Made by a program: the position numbers and the translations under genes
Shown: positions 53,422 through 62,416 of the stretch, in pieces
Numbering within the stretch: position 1 is the first letter of the stretch
Layout: each line of letters starts with the position of its first letter
DNA from: Celeribacter sp. PS-C1
Lineage (GTDB): Bacteria; Pseudomonadota; Alphaproteobacteria; Rhodobacterales; Rhodobacteraceae
Direction of reading: 5' to 3'
Assembly (NCBI RefSeq): GCF_019429625.1
Contig: NZ_JAHXRW010000002.1
Span: forward strand, 310,001 to 374,000
DNA: 64,000 nucleotides
Notes under the pieces: model-generated
Databases searched by the model: none
What the model was told of the DNA's origin: nothing
Seen by the model: only the letters and a program-made list of their open reading frames with translations

Positions 53422-54434
53422 GCACGCCCGGAAAAGCGCCCAAAACCCCGAAAACGATTGCCCTGTTCTATGATGGCTACGAGACGCAGGCCAATGACGC
53501 CCCCTTTGGCCGCACCCGCTCGCACATTCGAAGCACGCTGCGTCAGGCCTATCGCCGCGCCAAGAACCTGCAACCCTACACCGGGTTCTACACCGCCTTT
53601 CTCAACCTCAAGCGCAGCCTTGAGGCCAGCGGTGTCACCATCAGGCTCAATGACTTTTCCTATGCCCGCGCAAATCCGACCATGCCCGTGGGGCTGACCG
53701 GCTTTCGCACGGTCTATGACAAGGTGCGCCTGCCAAATCCGGCGATGTTCGGGCCCGGCGAAGTGCCTGACCCTGACGATGCACTCCGTGTGGTCAAAAA
53801 TTGCAACCTCAAGATCGTGACCCAACCCTCTGAATGGTATTGTCAAATCTGGCGGCCTGTTCTTGGCAATCGGGTCAAGCCGATGTTCGTCGGGCTCGAC
53901 ACCGAAAACTGGCCCGACCTGTCGGGGCAAGACAAAGACATCGACGTTCTGATCTACGACAAGATCCGCTGGCACTACGATGACCGAAAAGACGATCTCT
54001 TGGACCCTCTGATCGCGCATCTAGAAGCCCGTGGCTTGAGCTATCACATTCTACGATACGGGTTTCACCATCTGGGGCAGTTCCGTGGCGCGCTGGCGCG
54101 GGCGCGCTCGATGGCATTTCTCTGCGAACATGAAACCCAAGGGCTGGCCTATCAGGAGGCCATGTGTTCCGGCGTGCCGATTTTCGCCTGGGATGAGGGG
54201 CATCTCGTCGGCCCGCACGATCTGTCGATTGCGCCGCCGGGCCTCGAGGTCTCTTCGGTGCCCTATTTCGATGAACGTTGCGGGATACGGTTCAAACAGC
54301 CGGAGCTGGTCGAGGCCTTTGATCTGTTTTGGGAAAATCACGCGGGCTATGCGCCGCGCGATTATGTCTGTGAAAATCTGTCATTGGCGGCGGGTGCCAA
54401 GCGCTATCTGGAGCTGTTCCAGACGCTGGGCTGA
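53418..54434 (+). CDS. Glycosyltransferase, GT4-like (spore-maturation CgeB-like end)
   Basis: A 338-residue protein that starts inside the ExoM-like gene (ATGA). The N-terminal half is unusual (IALFYDGYETQANDAPFGRTR); the C-terminal part has the donor-site pattern of GT-B enzymes, ARSMAFLCEHETQGLAYQEAMCSGVPIFAWDEG in outline, with the Glu that marks EX7E-type transferases. It probably adds a sugar in the EPS pathway. Family identity is less sure than for its neighbours. Confidence 0.75.
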   Translation: MSTPGKAPKTPKTIALFYDGYETQANDAPFGRTRSHIRSTLRQAYRRAKNLQPYTGFYTAFLNLKRSLEASGVTIRLNDFSYARANPTMPVGLTGFRTVYDKVRLPNPAMFGPGEVPDPDDALRVVKNCNLKIVTQPSEWYCQIWRPVLGNRVKPMFVGLDTENWPDLSGQDKDIDVLIYDKIRWHYDDRKDDLLDPLIAHLEARGLSYHILRYGFHHLGQFRGALARARSMAFLCEHETQGLAYQEAMCSGVPIFAWDEGHLVGPHDLSIAPPGLEVSSVPYFDERCGIRFKQPELVEAFDLFWENHAGYAPRDYVCENLSLAAGAKRYLELFQTLG

Positions 54435-54451
54435 CCCTCACGGGCTGATCC

Positions 54452-55459
54452 TCACTGTGCGGCCATGCTGTTGTCTTTGTCATCCGTTGTCGTCGCGGGC
54501 GACCAGGACGACCAGACCTCAGACAAATCCCGATCCAAAAGTGCATCAAGGCCCGCATTGCGATCCGAGAGCAGGCGCGACAGATAGCGCGCGGTCTCGG
54601 GTTTCATTTCGGGCGGGCGGTCGGCTGTGAGCAAAAGCGGATTCACCTTGTGGAAATAGAATTGATACACTCGGTTGGCGAGTTTCTCACGCAGCCCCGT
54701 GTCACGCCGCATGTGCCCCATGTAGCGCAACCGCGACACGCGCCGCCCAACCAAGGCGTTGACCCATTGCATGAGCTTCGGCTTGCCGGGGTAGCTCGTC
54801 TTGTTGAACCACAACTCGTAGCCCTCAAGCGAAAAGGGCTCCACGCCGATGAACCGCGCGATGCCATCCATCACCGCCTGTCGGTCGTTTTTGAAGTCCT
54901 CCAAAAGCACGATATGCACCCGGTCGCGGCCCAACACGTCGATCCACTGCTGCAAATGCGGCGCATAGGTTGATCCGGCCACGATCTGGGGCAGGGCGGT
55001 CAAAGCCCCCTCGAATGACGTGGTGACCCGCATCATCTTCATTGCGTGCCAATACTCGGAATAGGCCCGTTTGATCGGATCGCGGAGCATGAAGATCACC
55101 TTCGCGTCGGGCAAGCGCTGTTTCACCCGATGCGCCACCATTGGTGAAAACAGATAGCGCGTGCTGTCCTCTCCCAAGAGAGCCATATCGCCCAGAGCCT
55201 CATATTTCGCACGGTACCAGTCGCGCGTCTCAGAGTTGTCGGGCGAGGGGTCGCGGTAATCGAGCCGCCCGCCGCGTTCGAAAAACAGGTCGGGCCAGTT
55301 GAACGGGTCGTCGGCGTCGAAATAGTTCACCTCATCCGTGGGAAAGGCGATCTCCGGGTGTTGATCGAGGATGAAGTGCAAAGAGGTGGTGCCGCATTTC
55401 GGCGCGCCCCCGATGATGAAATCAGGCTGTGGCGGTCGCTTCATCTGGGGGCTTGTCAT
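54452..55459 (-). CDS. Sulfotransferase domain protein (EPS locus, copy 2)
   Basis: A 335-residue PAPS-dependent sulfotransferase: FIIGGAPKCGTTSLHFILDQHP (5'-phosphosulfate site), then FMLRDPIKRAYSEYWHAMKM (3'-phosphate site), and KTSYPGKPKLMQWV towards the C terminus, as in heparan-type sulfotransferase domains. It differs clearly from the copy at 42059-42904, so the two probably sulfate different positions or sugars. It follows the flippase gene on the same strand, 33 bp after it. Confidence 0.87.
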   Translation of the reverse strand: MTSPQMKRPPQPDFIIGGAPKCGTTSLHFILDQHPEIAFPTDEVNYFDADDPFNWPDLFFERGGRLDYRDPSPDNSETRDWYRAKYEALGDMALLGEDSTRYLFSPMVAHRVKQRLPDAKVIFMLRDPIKRAYSEYWHAMKMMRVTTSFEGALTALPQIVAGSTYAPHLQQWIDVLGRDRVHIVLLEDFKNDRQAVMDGIARFIGVEPFSLEGYELWFNKTSYPGKPKLMQWVNALVGRRVSRLRYMGHMRRDTGLREKLANRVYQFYFHKVNPLLLTADRPPEMKPETARYLSRLLSDRNAGLDALLDRDLSEVWSSWSPATTTDDKDNSMAAQ

Positions 55460-55492
55460 CTACTCGTCACTCTCTTGAAATGGCCGAGGGGC

Positions 55493-56998
55493 TTACGGTC
55501 CAACGGCGGGGGTTACGGGGGGCAGCACTTGCGGGGTGTTGCGAAAGACCGCGAGGGCGGATTTGGATTTCTGGCGGTCGATCACGGCGGTCAGGGCGAT
55601 GCCAAGCACGCCGAAGGCTGCAGCGATCAAAAAATACGCCACGTTCGGCAGGTCGGTGAGGTATTCGATCCAGAGGTAGGCCACGGCGATGGCTGCGGCG
55701 ACGAGGCTTGAGGGGATAAGTTGGGCCAGACAGCCTTTGAACGTGATCGGCACCAGACGGGCGCCCAGCTGCCAGTGGCGCGGCACCATGACGAGGGACC
55801 AGAGTGTAAAGCTCAGGGCCACCGCCTCGAGGCTGTATTGCAGCGCGATGAGCACCATGACGATGCGCAGGATCACGCCTTCGATGGAGGTGCGCAGCAA
55901 AAGATCGGTGCGCGAGACGGCGCGAAACAAAGCCTGCATGAAAAAGATTGCGATGGCCTCCAAGACCAGCCCGCCGATGGTGAGTGCGAAGAGCATCGCC
56001 ACCGGCGTCCATTCCGGCGACAAGAGCACGGAGAACACCGGACGGCCCGCCACCGCGACCATGGTCATTGACGGGATCAAGAGGACCGACAAAAGCCGCA
56101 TCCCGGCATAATAGATGTCGCGCAGCTTTTCGGGCGACTTTTGCGCCTTCGACATCCGGACATAGATGACCGAGGACATCGGCCCCGCGAGACCGAATTG
56201 CGGCAGGCGGTTGAACCGCTGCGCCATGGCGAAATAGCCCAGAGGCACCTGGCCCAAAACGCGGGAGATCATCATCACTGGCAGCTGTTGTCGGATAACG
56301 GTGAGAAAGGCGGAGGCCAGCGTGTCGCGCGCGTAGATCAAATGCGGACGTAACCCATGGGTCGAGAAGGCAAAGCTCGGGCGGAAGTGGGAGAGCATGA
56401 AAATCCCGATCATGCGCACGGCGGCCAGCAGAACCTGTTGTCCGACCAAGGCCCAGACCCCGATGCCAGCAAGGGCGCCCGCGACCGCAAAGACGATGCC
56501 CGCCACGGTGGCAATCACCTGCACCTTCGCGATGCCGCTGTAATTTTCGCGCCGCTCAATCTCGGCATTGGGGGCGGCGGTGAGCGCGTAAAGCAGGGGG
56601 ATGATCGACATCACAAGCAACAAAGGCACAAGACGGTCGCTGTCGAAATAATGCGCCGCCAGGGGCGAGAGACCGGCGACCAACACCATACAGGCCACAC
56701 CGGCGCCAATCATCAGCCAGTTAACTGAAGACCATTCCACCTCATCGGCATCTTCGCGCCGGATCAGGGAACGCCCCATGCCGCCATCGCTGAGCGTATT
56801 GGCAAAGATCACGAGCGTCATGGCGAGGCCCATCAGGCCGAAATCCTCGACGGTCAACTGACGTGCGAGGATGGGAAGGACGAGAATTTGTGAAATCGCG
56901 ACAAAGCTGCGCGCCGAGATCAGGGATCCAACGCTGATGATGAAGCTCTTGAGCCCCGGTGTTTCCACTGAACCGTTCACTTGACGTCTCTTCCACAT
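55493..56998 (-). CDS. Wzx-type polysaccharide flippase (ExoT-like)
   Basis: A 501-residue membrane protein with 12 or more helices of the polysaccharide transporter/MOP superfamily: SARSFVAISQILVLPILARQL, VEDFGLMGLAMTLVIFANTLSDGGMGRSLIRRED in outline, and FNRLPQFGLAGPMSSVIYVRMSK. It moves lipid-linked repeat units to the periplasmic face for the Wzy-type polymerase at 33587-34873. The start at 56998 (ATG) was preferred to GTG 57037; ribosome sites are weak at both. The sulfotransferase gene follows 33 bp later. Confidence 0.86.
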   Translation of the reverse strand: MWKRRQVNGSVETPGLKSFIISVGSLISARSFVAISQILVLPILARQLTVEDFGLMGLAMTLVIFANTLSDGGMGRSLIRREDADEVEWSSVNWLMIGAGVACMVLVAGLSPLAAHYFDSDRLVPLLLVMSIIPLLYALTAAPNAEIERRENYSGIAKVQVIATVAGIVFAVAGALAGIGVWALVGQQVLLAAVRMIGIFMLSHFRPSFAFSTHGLRPHLIYARDTLASAFLTVIRQQLPVMMISRVLGQVPLGYFAMAQRFNRLPQFGLAGPMSSVIYVRMSKAQKSPEKLRDIYYAGMRLLSVLLIPSMTMVAVAGRPVFSVLLSPEWTPVAMLFALTIGGLVLEAIAIFFMQALFRAVSRTDLLLRTSIEGVILRIVMVLIALQYSLEAVALSFTLWSLVMVPRHWQLGARLVPITFKGCLAQLIPSSLVAAAIAVAYLWIEYLTDLPNVAYFLIAAAFGVLGIALTAVIDRQKSKSALAVFRNTPQVLPPVTPAVGP

Positions 56999-57182
56999 AA
57001 CACCGCGCGACTTCGAGGGCCGGAGAGCGCGGGACACCTATAGAGTGTTCTATATTTGCACGAGACCAACAATGAAAAATGGCCTCAACAGTCCATATGA
57101 CTGCGAAGCATGACATTCTTACGGCGTCTGGAAAAACAGCTTATTCGATTTGAGACTGAGGAAGAATTGAGCGCAACGCGGA

Positions 57183-57443
57183 TCAGTCGCGGTTGGCGAG
57201 GTGGCTGCCCAACAGGAAGAGCACAATCAACACCGCGCCGATCATGCCATAGATCGGCACGGCCCAAATGAGCGAGATGTCGAAAGACAAGAACATTAGC
57301 ACTGTGAAGATCAGCGAGAAAGGCAGCGCCAAAAGGGCCGCGCCCTTGGCGGATGTCGTCGTTTTGCCGCCCTGCAATTTCTTCGGAGCTGCGCGTTCGG
57401 TCTTTTCTGTCGAAAAATCAACTTTGGCCGTTTTGGACTTCAC
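57183..57443 (-). CDS. Small two-helix membrane protein, unknown
   Basis: An 86-residue protein from GTG 57443, which follows AAGGAACATTTC; a longer frame to 57521 is possible. The N-terminal half is Lys/Thr-rich and soluble; the second half has two membrane helices (ALLALPFSLIFTVLMFLSF and IYGMIGAVLIVLFLLGSHLA). I do not recognise the family. It lies upstream of the flippase on the same strand, 184 bp from it, in the EPS locus. Confidence 0.5.
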   Translation of the reverse strand: MKSKTAKVDFSTEKTERAAPKKLQGGKTTTSAKGAALLALPFSLIFTVLMFLSFDISLIWAVPIYGMIGAVLIVLFLLGSHLANRD

Positions 57444-58276
57444 GAAATGTTCCTTGCTGCCGCACTCAAACTCGGGACACGTCAGACGGGCTGGGGCCTG
57501 ACTGACATACAGGTGGTTCACACTGCCTCAAACGTTGCTCATGTTAGCGTAACACATCAACCATAGCACTCGGTAACATTCACAATGCCATTTATGTCAT
57601 AGTTCCATGGCTAGGCCTAGGTCATTCGCGATAAAGTTGTATTGTGTGCCGATTTTTGCCATTCGTCTTTTTATTTTGCGAACATAGGCGTTTCCCAATC
57701 CGGTTTTCTTGAGAGTGGCACGGCGAAAGCCCGCCGGTTTCGCCGGAGCGTGTGAGGCATTTCCTGCCGATCCACCCTTCTTGACCCAACGTAAGGGCGG
57801 TCCCCTCGAATGTTTGTGTGGGTTTGATTCGCTGCGGTGCAGATAAGGGATGCGAAAAGGTCAGGGTTCACTTACCCCTAGGTTGAGTGGATTTCCGTAG
57901 AGCTTTCACAAACGGTCTATTTTTTTGTCAGGAGAGGTGCTTTTTTGCAAGTTTTTGCCGATCGCTCCAGATCGGGCATAGGTTTTTTCTGCGGGTGCGA
58001 AGGTGTGGGGCCTTGTTAATATCTTGTTAATTAAAGGTTAAATTTTGGTGAAGTTGGAGGGGTGTTCAATTCAAAGGGAAAATTGTTTTCTAGGCGTTCA
58101 AATCCAAAGAACATAGCATCAAAGTCATAAAAGTGGTGCATGTTGCGTCGGGCAGGCGCGTGAAGCGCGGATAGCACGAAGAAGCCCCATGAGGTTTTCG
58201 AGACTGCGGTGAAGGGGGGGCCCTTCCTGAAAAATAACGCATTTGTGCGCGAGAGCGCGCGTGCCCTTATGAGCTT
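57444..58276. other. Long AT-richer intergenic region upstream of the ExoY-like gene
   Basis: About 830 bp without a supported gene, and less GC-rich than its surroundings, notably 57890-58100. It probably holds the promoters of the divergent small membrane-protein gene and exoY-like gene, perhaps with binding sites for EPS regulators. Two TTGTTAA motifs occur at 58013-58031, but no named operator could be assigned. Confidence 0.5.
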
Positions 58277-58972
58277 ATGAAGTGGATTGTTAAAATGTCT
58301 CAGATGGAACATCAGGATTCCACCACTCTTTCGCGTAACCAGTACTACCACAATGTCGTTCCCATCTATGCAGGGGCCATGAAACGGGTGTTCGACATCC
58401 TTCTGGCCTTGATGCTGCTGCCGATGATTGCGCCGCTTGTGCTCGTGCTTTGCGTTATGGTTTGCCGGGATGGCGGGTCCGGCCTTTTCGGTCACGCTCG
58501 CGTCGGCAAAGGTGGTAAAATTTTTAAATGCTGGAAGATCCGCACCATGGTGCCGGATGCCCAGGAGCGCCTCGAAGCGCTGTTGAAATCCGATCCCGCG
58601 GCCCGTGCCGAATGGGAAAAGGATCGCAAGTTGCGCAACGACCCGCGTGTCACGCCGTTGGGTGACTTCCTGCGCAAATCAAGCCTCGATGAGCTGCCAC
58701 AGCTTTGGAACGTGCTCAAGGGCGAGATGAGCCTGATCGGACCGCGCCCGGTGACCGAGCCCGAGTTGGTGATGTATGGCAAAGACGCTGCCATCTACGC
58801 CGCGCTGCGTCCCGGTGTGACCGGTCTATGGCAGGTCTCCGGCCGCAACGACGTGTCTTACAAAGAACGCGTCGAGTTGGACGTGCGTTACCATAAAAAA
58901 ATGTCGTTCTTGCTGGACATGGAAATCCTGTTCCGCACGGCAAAATCTGTTGTCTCCCGAACGGGCTGCTGA
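58277..58972 (+). CDS. Undecaprenyl-phosphate sugar phosphotransferase, ExoY-like
   Basis: A 231-residue bacterial sugar transferase that starts EPS assembly by moving a sugar-phosphate (galactose-1-P in ExoY) to undecaprenyl phosphate. One membrane helix (VFDILLALMLLPMIAPLVLV) precedes the catalytic domain with KCWKIRTMVPDAQ, LRKSSLDELPQLWNVLKGEM, SLIGPRPVTEPEL and LRPGVTGLWQVSGRNDVSY. It has the short ExoY form, without the extra helices of WbaP. ATG 58277, 58295 and 58304 are all possible starts; none has a strong ribosome site. A strong terminator follows. Confidence 0.92.
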   Translation: MKWIVKMSQMEHQDSTTLSRNQYYHNVVPIYAGAMKRVFDILLALMLLPMIAPLVLVLCVMVCRDGGSGLFGHARVGKGGKIFKCWKIRTMVPDAQERLEALLKSDPAARAEWEKDRKLRNDPRVTPLGDFLRKSSLDELPQLWNVLKGEMSLIGPRPVTEPELVMYGKDAAIYAALRPGVTGLWQVSGRNDVSYKERVELDVRYHKKMSFLLDMEILFRTAKSVVSRTGC

Positions 58973-59005
58973 CCAGCCCGAGGCGGAACTGATTTAAGCT
59001 TTAGA

Positions 59006-59048
59006 ACATCCGGTCATGGGGCGCCCCCATGGCCGGATGTGCTTTTTG
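59006..59048 (+). terminator. Rho-independent terminator after the ExoY-like gene
   Basis: ACATCCGG-T-CATGGGG pairs with CCCCATG-G-CCGGATGT, an almost perfect 16-bp stem, followed by GCTTTTTG. It ends the EPS locus before the ttr operon. Confidence 0.9.
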
Positions 59049-59177
59049 AAATTCCGCCACATCCGCTGACTTGGCGACATATCGTCCCGCCGACTGGACC
59101 CGCGCGCTCGGATGGTGTTGGCTGCGACTTGGAGAGCCGCCAGAGTTCGATGTGGGCGAGAGAGGCGCGAAAATCAT

Positions 59178-60959
59178 ATGAGATTTCTATGGGCTTGCAG
59201 TGTAGCCATAATGTACGGCCTCTCTCTGGCTTCGCCTCTTTTCGCGCAGGAGCCTCTGCGCATTGGCGTCTTGAGCTACCGCGCTGCCGAGCACTCACTG
59301 GACCATTGGAAAGCGACCGAACGCGCGCTGAACACTGCTTTGCCGAACCATGCCTTCCAACTTGAACCGCTGGACCTCACCGCCCTTGATGCAGCTCTAG
59401 CGGCGGAGGCGGTGGATTTCGTCATCACGAACCCAGGCCATTACGCGACGCTCGAATATGACCACCATATCAGCCGGATCGCCACGGCAGAGGGCGATTG
59501 GCCGGTGGCCTCGACGCTGGTCTCGACCGGCGGTGTGGACACTCTGACACAGCTCGCGAGCCAACGCCTTGCGGTCGTCTCGCCCGATGCTTTCGGCGGC
59601 TCTCAACTGGTCCGCGCCTTGATGCAGGACGTCGATGCCCGCCTTCCGGGGCAGGTCGAGCTTTTGGTCACGGGCTATCCGATGCAACAGGTGGCCGAAG
59701 CGGTGCTGGACGGGCGCGCCGAGGCGGCGGTGCTGCGCGCCTGTCTGCTCGAAGAGCTCAAGGCCGAAAACCCCGCACGGTTTGCTACGCTCCAGCCCTT
59801 TGCCCTCAACGAGGAGGCCACCGAAGCCACCGGCTGCGCCACCTCCAGCGCGGTCTTTCCCGGCTGGCCCTTCGCCAAGGCCGAGCACACCTCGCCCGAA
59901 CTGGCCAAAGCGGTCGCCATCGCCCTGATGCAGATGAATGAGGGCAATCTATGGACCGTGCCTTTGGACTATCAGCCGGTGCACGACCTGCTGCGCAAGC
60001 TCCAGATCGGGCCCTACGCGCGCACGGGGCCTGTATCCCTGCGCGACTTCATCGCCGACTACCGCGAATGGCTGATCGTGCTGGCCGCCGCGCTCGCGTT
60101 CTGGGCGCTTTATTCAGTGCGGATCGAAACGCTGGTGCGCCGCCGCACCCGGGCGCTCGACACGGCGAATGTCCAACTCAAACAGGAAATGATCGACCGC
60201 CAACGCGCCGAGGCCGCCGACCGGCAACATCGACGCGAGTTGGAACATGTGGCGCGCCTGTCCATTCTGGGCGAAATGGCCTCCTCCATTGCGCATGAGC
60301 TGAACCAGCCGCTGAGCGCGATCTCGAACTATGCCCAGGGCTGCTTGCTGCGCATAGAGGCTGGGCGGTTTTCCGAAGAGGATATGGTGACCGCCTCACA
60401 GGAAATGGCGGGGCAGGCGGATCGCGCTGCCACCGTGGTGAAACGTATCCGCGCCTTTGTGCGCAAACGCGAAAGCCAGATGGCGCCCACTGACATTCAG
60501 GCGCTGATCGAAGAAAGCGCAGCACTCTATGCCGCCCCTGCCAATCGCGCGGGCGTCACCGTCGGGGTGCATGTGGCGTTTGCCCTGCCCACGGTCATGG
60601 CCGATCAGGTGCAATTACAACAGGTGCTGTTGAACCTCGTGCAAAACGCCATCGACGCCATGGGCGACACCGACCCGGAGGCCCGCAGCCTGGACATTCG
60701 CGCCGCGCGCTATGACGATCTGACGCGTGGTGCGGGCTTGTGCCTCTCGGTCCGCGATCACGGCCATGGGATGACGCCCGAAGCAATGGACCATTTCGCG
60801 GAGGCCTTTTATACCACGAAACCTGAGGGGATCGGGTTGGGGCTCGCGCTGTCGCGCTCCATCGTCGAGGCCCATGGCGGCTGGATGCGCGCCGAAGCGC
60901 CGGCAAACGGCCCTGGTCTTAAGGTGTTGATCTGGTTGCCGATTGAGGAAGAGACATGA
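59178..60959 (+). CDS. ttrS: TtrS, tetrathionate sensor histidine kinase
   Basis: A 593-residue membrane kinase. A signal segment (residues 1-23) leads to a periplasmic phosphonate-binding-like domain (LRIGVLSYRAAEHSLDHWKAT, VDFVITNPGHYATLEYDHHISR in outline), one membrane helix (about residue 300-320, WLIVLAAALAFWALYSVRI), a dimerisation helix with SIAHELNQPLSAISNYAQGC (phospho-acceptor His) and an ATPase domain with NLVQNAIDAM and GIGLGLALSRSIVEAHGG. Kinases of this layout next to ttrR and ttrBCA sense tetrathionate. The ATG at 59178 begins the signal segment. Overlaps ttrR by 4 bp (ATGA). Confidence 0.9.
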   Translation: MRFLWACSVAIMYGLSLASPLFAQEPLRIGVLSYRAAEHSLDHWKATERALNTALPNHAFQLEPLDLTALDAALAAEAVDFVITNPGHYATLEYDHHISRIATAEGDWPVASTLVSTGGVDTLTQLASQRLAVVSPDAFGGSQLVRALMQDVDARLPGQVELLVTGYPMQQVAEAVLDGRAEAAVLRACLLEELKAENPARFATLQPFALNEEATEATGCATSSAVFPGWPFAKAEHTSPELAKAVAIALMQMNEGNLWTVPLDYQPVHDLLRKLQIGPYARTGPVSLRDFIADYREWLIVLAAALAFWALYSVRIETLVRRRTRALDTANVQLKQEMIDRQRAEAADRQHRRELEHVARLSILGEMASSIAHELNQPLSAISNYAQGCLLRIEAGRFSEEDMVTASQEMAGQADRAATVVKRIRAFVRKRESQMAPTDIQALIEESAALYAAPANRAGVTVGVHVAFALPTVMADQVQLQQVLLNLVQNAIDAMGDTDPEARSLDIRAARYDDLTRGAGLCLSVRDHGHGMTPEAMDHFAEAFYTTKPEGIGLGLALSRSIVEAHGGWMRAEAPANGPGLKVLIWLPIEEET

Positions 60960-61585
60960 GCGAAACCGGCCTGATCCATATCGTCGATGACGACCGCGCG
61001 GTGCGCGAAGGGCTTGGGTTTCTCTTGGGGTCTCTGGGCCTTGAGATCGTCACCCACGCCTCCGCACTGGCCTTGCTCGATGCGCTTGATGCGGCTGCCG
61101 CTATGGGTCCTGTGGGCTGCATCCTCGCTGATGTGCGGATGCCGGGGATGTCGGGGCTTGAGCTGTTGGACGAGCTGCAAAAGCGCGACTGCCCTTTGCC
61201 TGTCATCATGATCACCGGCCACGGCGATGTCCCGATGGCCGTGAAGGCGATGCGGGCGGGGGCCTTGGATTTCTTTGAAAAGCCGGTGCAGGGTATGGCG
61301 CTGATCGACCGCATCAAGGAGGCGCTTGAGCTGAGCCGAACCCGTGCAGAGGCGGCCGGAGACCGCGCCGAGATCACCACCAAGATCGACAGCCTGACCG
61401 CACGCGAGGCCGAAGTGGCCCGCGCCGTCGTGCGGGGGCTTCAGAACAAACAGATCGCGGCGGAGCTGGGCATCAGCCCGAAAACCGTGGAAATCCACCG
61501 CCATAACGCCATGAGCAAACTTGCCGCCACGAGCACGGCGGACATGGTGCGGCGGCTTGTCGCGGCGGGATGGGGCGAAACCTAG
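60956..61585 (+). CDS. ttrR: TtrR, FixJ/LuxR-type response regulator
   Basis: A 209-residue regulator: receiver domain (IHIVDDDRAVREGLGFLLG, phospho-Asp in CILADVRMPGMSG, ITGHGDVPMAVKAMRAGALDFFEKPV in outline) and a LuxR-type HTH (LTAREAEVARAVVRGLQNKQIAAELGISPKTVEIHRHNAM in outline). It would activate the ttrBCA genes when phosphorylated by TtrS. A palindromic TAGGGG-AAAA-CCCCTA element overlaps its stop, just upstream of ttrB. Confidence 0.93.
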   Translation: MSETGLIHIVDDDRAVREGLGFLLGSLGLEIVTHASALALLDALDAAAAMGPVGCILADVRMPGMSGLELLDELQKRDCPLPVIMITGHGDVPMAVKAMRAGALDFFEKPVQGMALIDRIKEALELSRTRAEAAGDRAEITTKIDSLTAREAEVARAVVRGLQNKQIAAELGISPKTVEIHRHNAMSKLAATSTADMVRRLVAAGWGET

Positions 61586-61598
61586 GGGAAAACCCCTA
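61583..61598. promoter_or_regulatory. TAGGGG-AAAA-CCCCTA inverted repeat upstream of ttrB
   Basis: A perfect 6-bp inverted repeat with a 4-bp centre, beginning at the ttrR stop codon, 81 bp before the ttrB start. A further TAGGG copy occurs at about 61643. It could be the TtrR binding site for ttrBCA or a weak attenuator. Confidence 0.45.
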
Positions 61599-61678
61599 AG
61601 CCCCACGGGTTTCCGCCGATACCGCGCAAATTGCCCCGGACGTAGGGTCTGGCTGAGCCAAGAGAAAGGATCAGCCAA

Positions 61679-62416
61679 ATGGACACGACACGTCGCGGGT
61701 TTTTAGGAGCGATCGGACAGGTGACCATCGGTGCCGCGGCCTCTGTCGCGGGCGCCGGCCAATCCGCCAGCGCCGAAGGCAACGATGTCCCGCATTGGGG
61801 TATGGTGGTCGATCTGCGCAAGTGCATCGGCTGCCAAGCCTGCACCGTCGCCTGCATCATGGAAAACGCGGTGCCCGAGGATGCCTTTCGCACCCATGTT
61901 TCGGTCTATGAATTGGTCAAGGATGGCCAAGACCCCGCGATGGTGATGCTCCCCCGGCTCTGCAACCATTGCGACGATCCGCCCTGCCTGCCGGTCTGTC
62001 CGGTCGAGGCGACGTTCAAGGCCGAGAACGGCGAGGTTCTGGTGGACGCGTCGAAATGCGTTGGCTGCGCCTACTGCGTGCAGGCCTGTCCCTACGACGC
62101 GCGGTTCATCAACCACGAGACGCAGGTGGCGGACAAATGCACCTTTTGTTTTCACCGCACGCAAGCGGGGCTTTTGCCCGCCTGTGTCGAAACCTGTGTC
62201 GGCGGGGCGCGCAACTTTGGCGATCTGAATGACCCGAATAGCGAAGTCTCGAAGATGCTGCGCGACAATGAGGTCTCGGTTTTGCGCCCCGAGATGCACA
62301 CCAATCCGAACGTCTATTACATCGGTCTGGACGACGTGCTCGACGGGCGTGTGGCGGGCGAAGCCGCCTATCATCCGGAAATGGCCGATACCGTTTCCCA
62401 TACGGAGGGCCTGTGA
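61679..62416 (+). CDS. ttrB: TtrB, tetrathionate reductase 4Fe-4S ferredoxin subunit
   Basis: A 245-residue iron-sulfur subunit with a twin-arginine signal (TTRRGFLGAIG, residues 3-13) and four Cys clusters: CIGCQACTVAC, CNHCDDPPCLPVCPVEA, CVGCAYCVQACPYDA and CTFCFHRTQAGLLPACVETC. It passes electrons from the membrane subunit TtrC to the molybdopterin subunit TtrA in the periplasm. It follows ttrR by 93 bp and overlaps ttrC by one base (TGATG). Confidence 0.93.
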   Translation: MDTTRRGFLGAIGQVTIGAAASVAGAGQSASAEGNDVPHWGMVVDLRKCIGCQACTVACIMENAVPEDAFRTHVSVYELVKDGQDPAMVMLPRLCNHCDDPPCLPVCPVEATFKAENGEVLVDASKCVGCAYCVQACPYDARFINHETQVADKCTFCFHRTQAGLLPACVETCVGGARNFGDLNDPNSEVSKMLRDNEVSVLRPEMHTNPNVYYIGLDDVLDGRVAGEAAYHPEMADTVSHTEGL

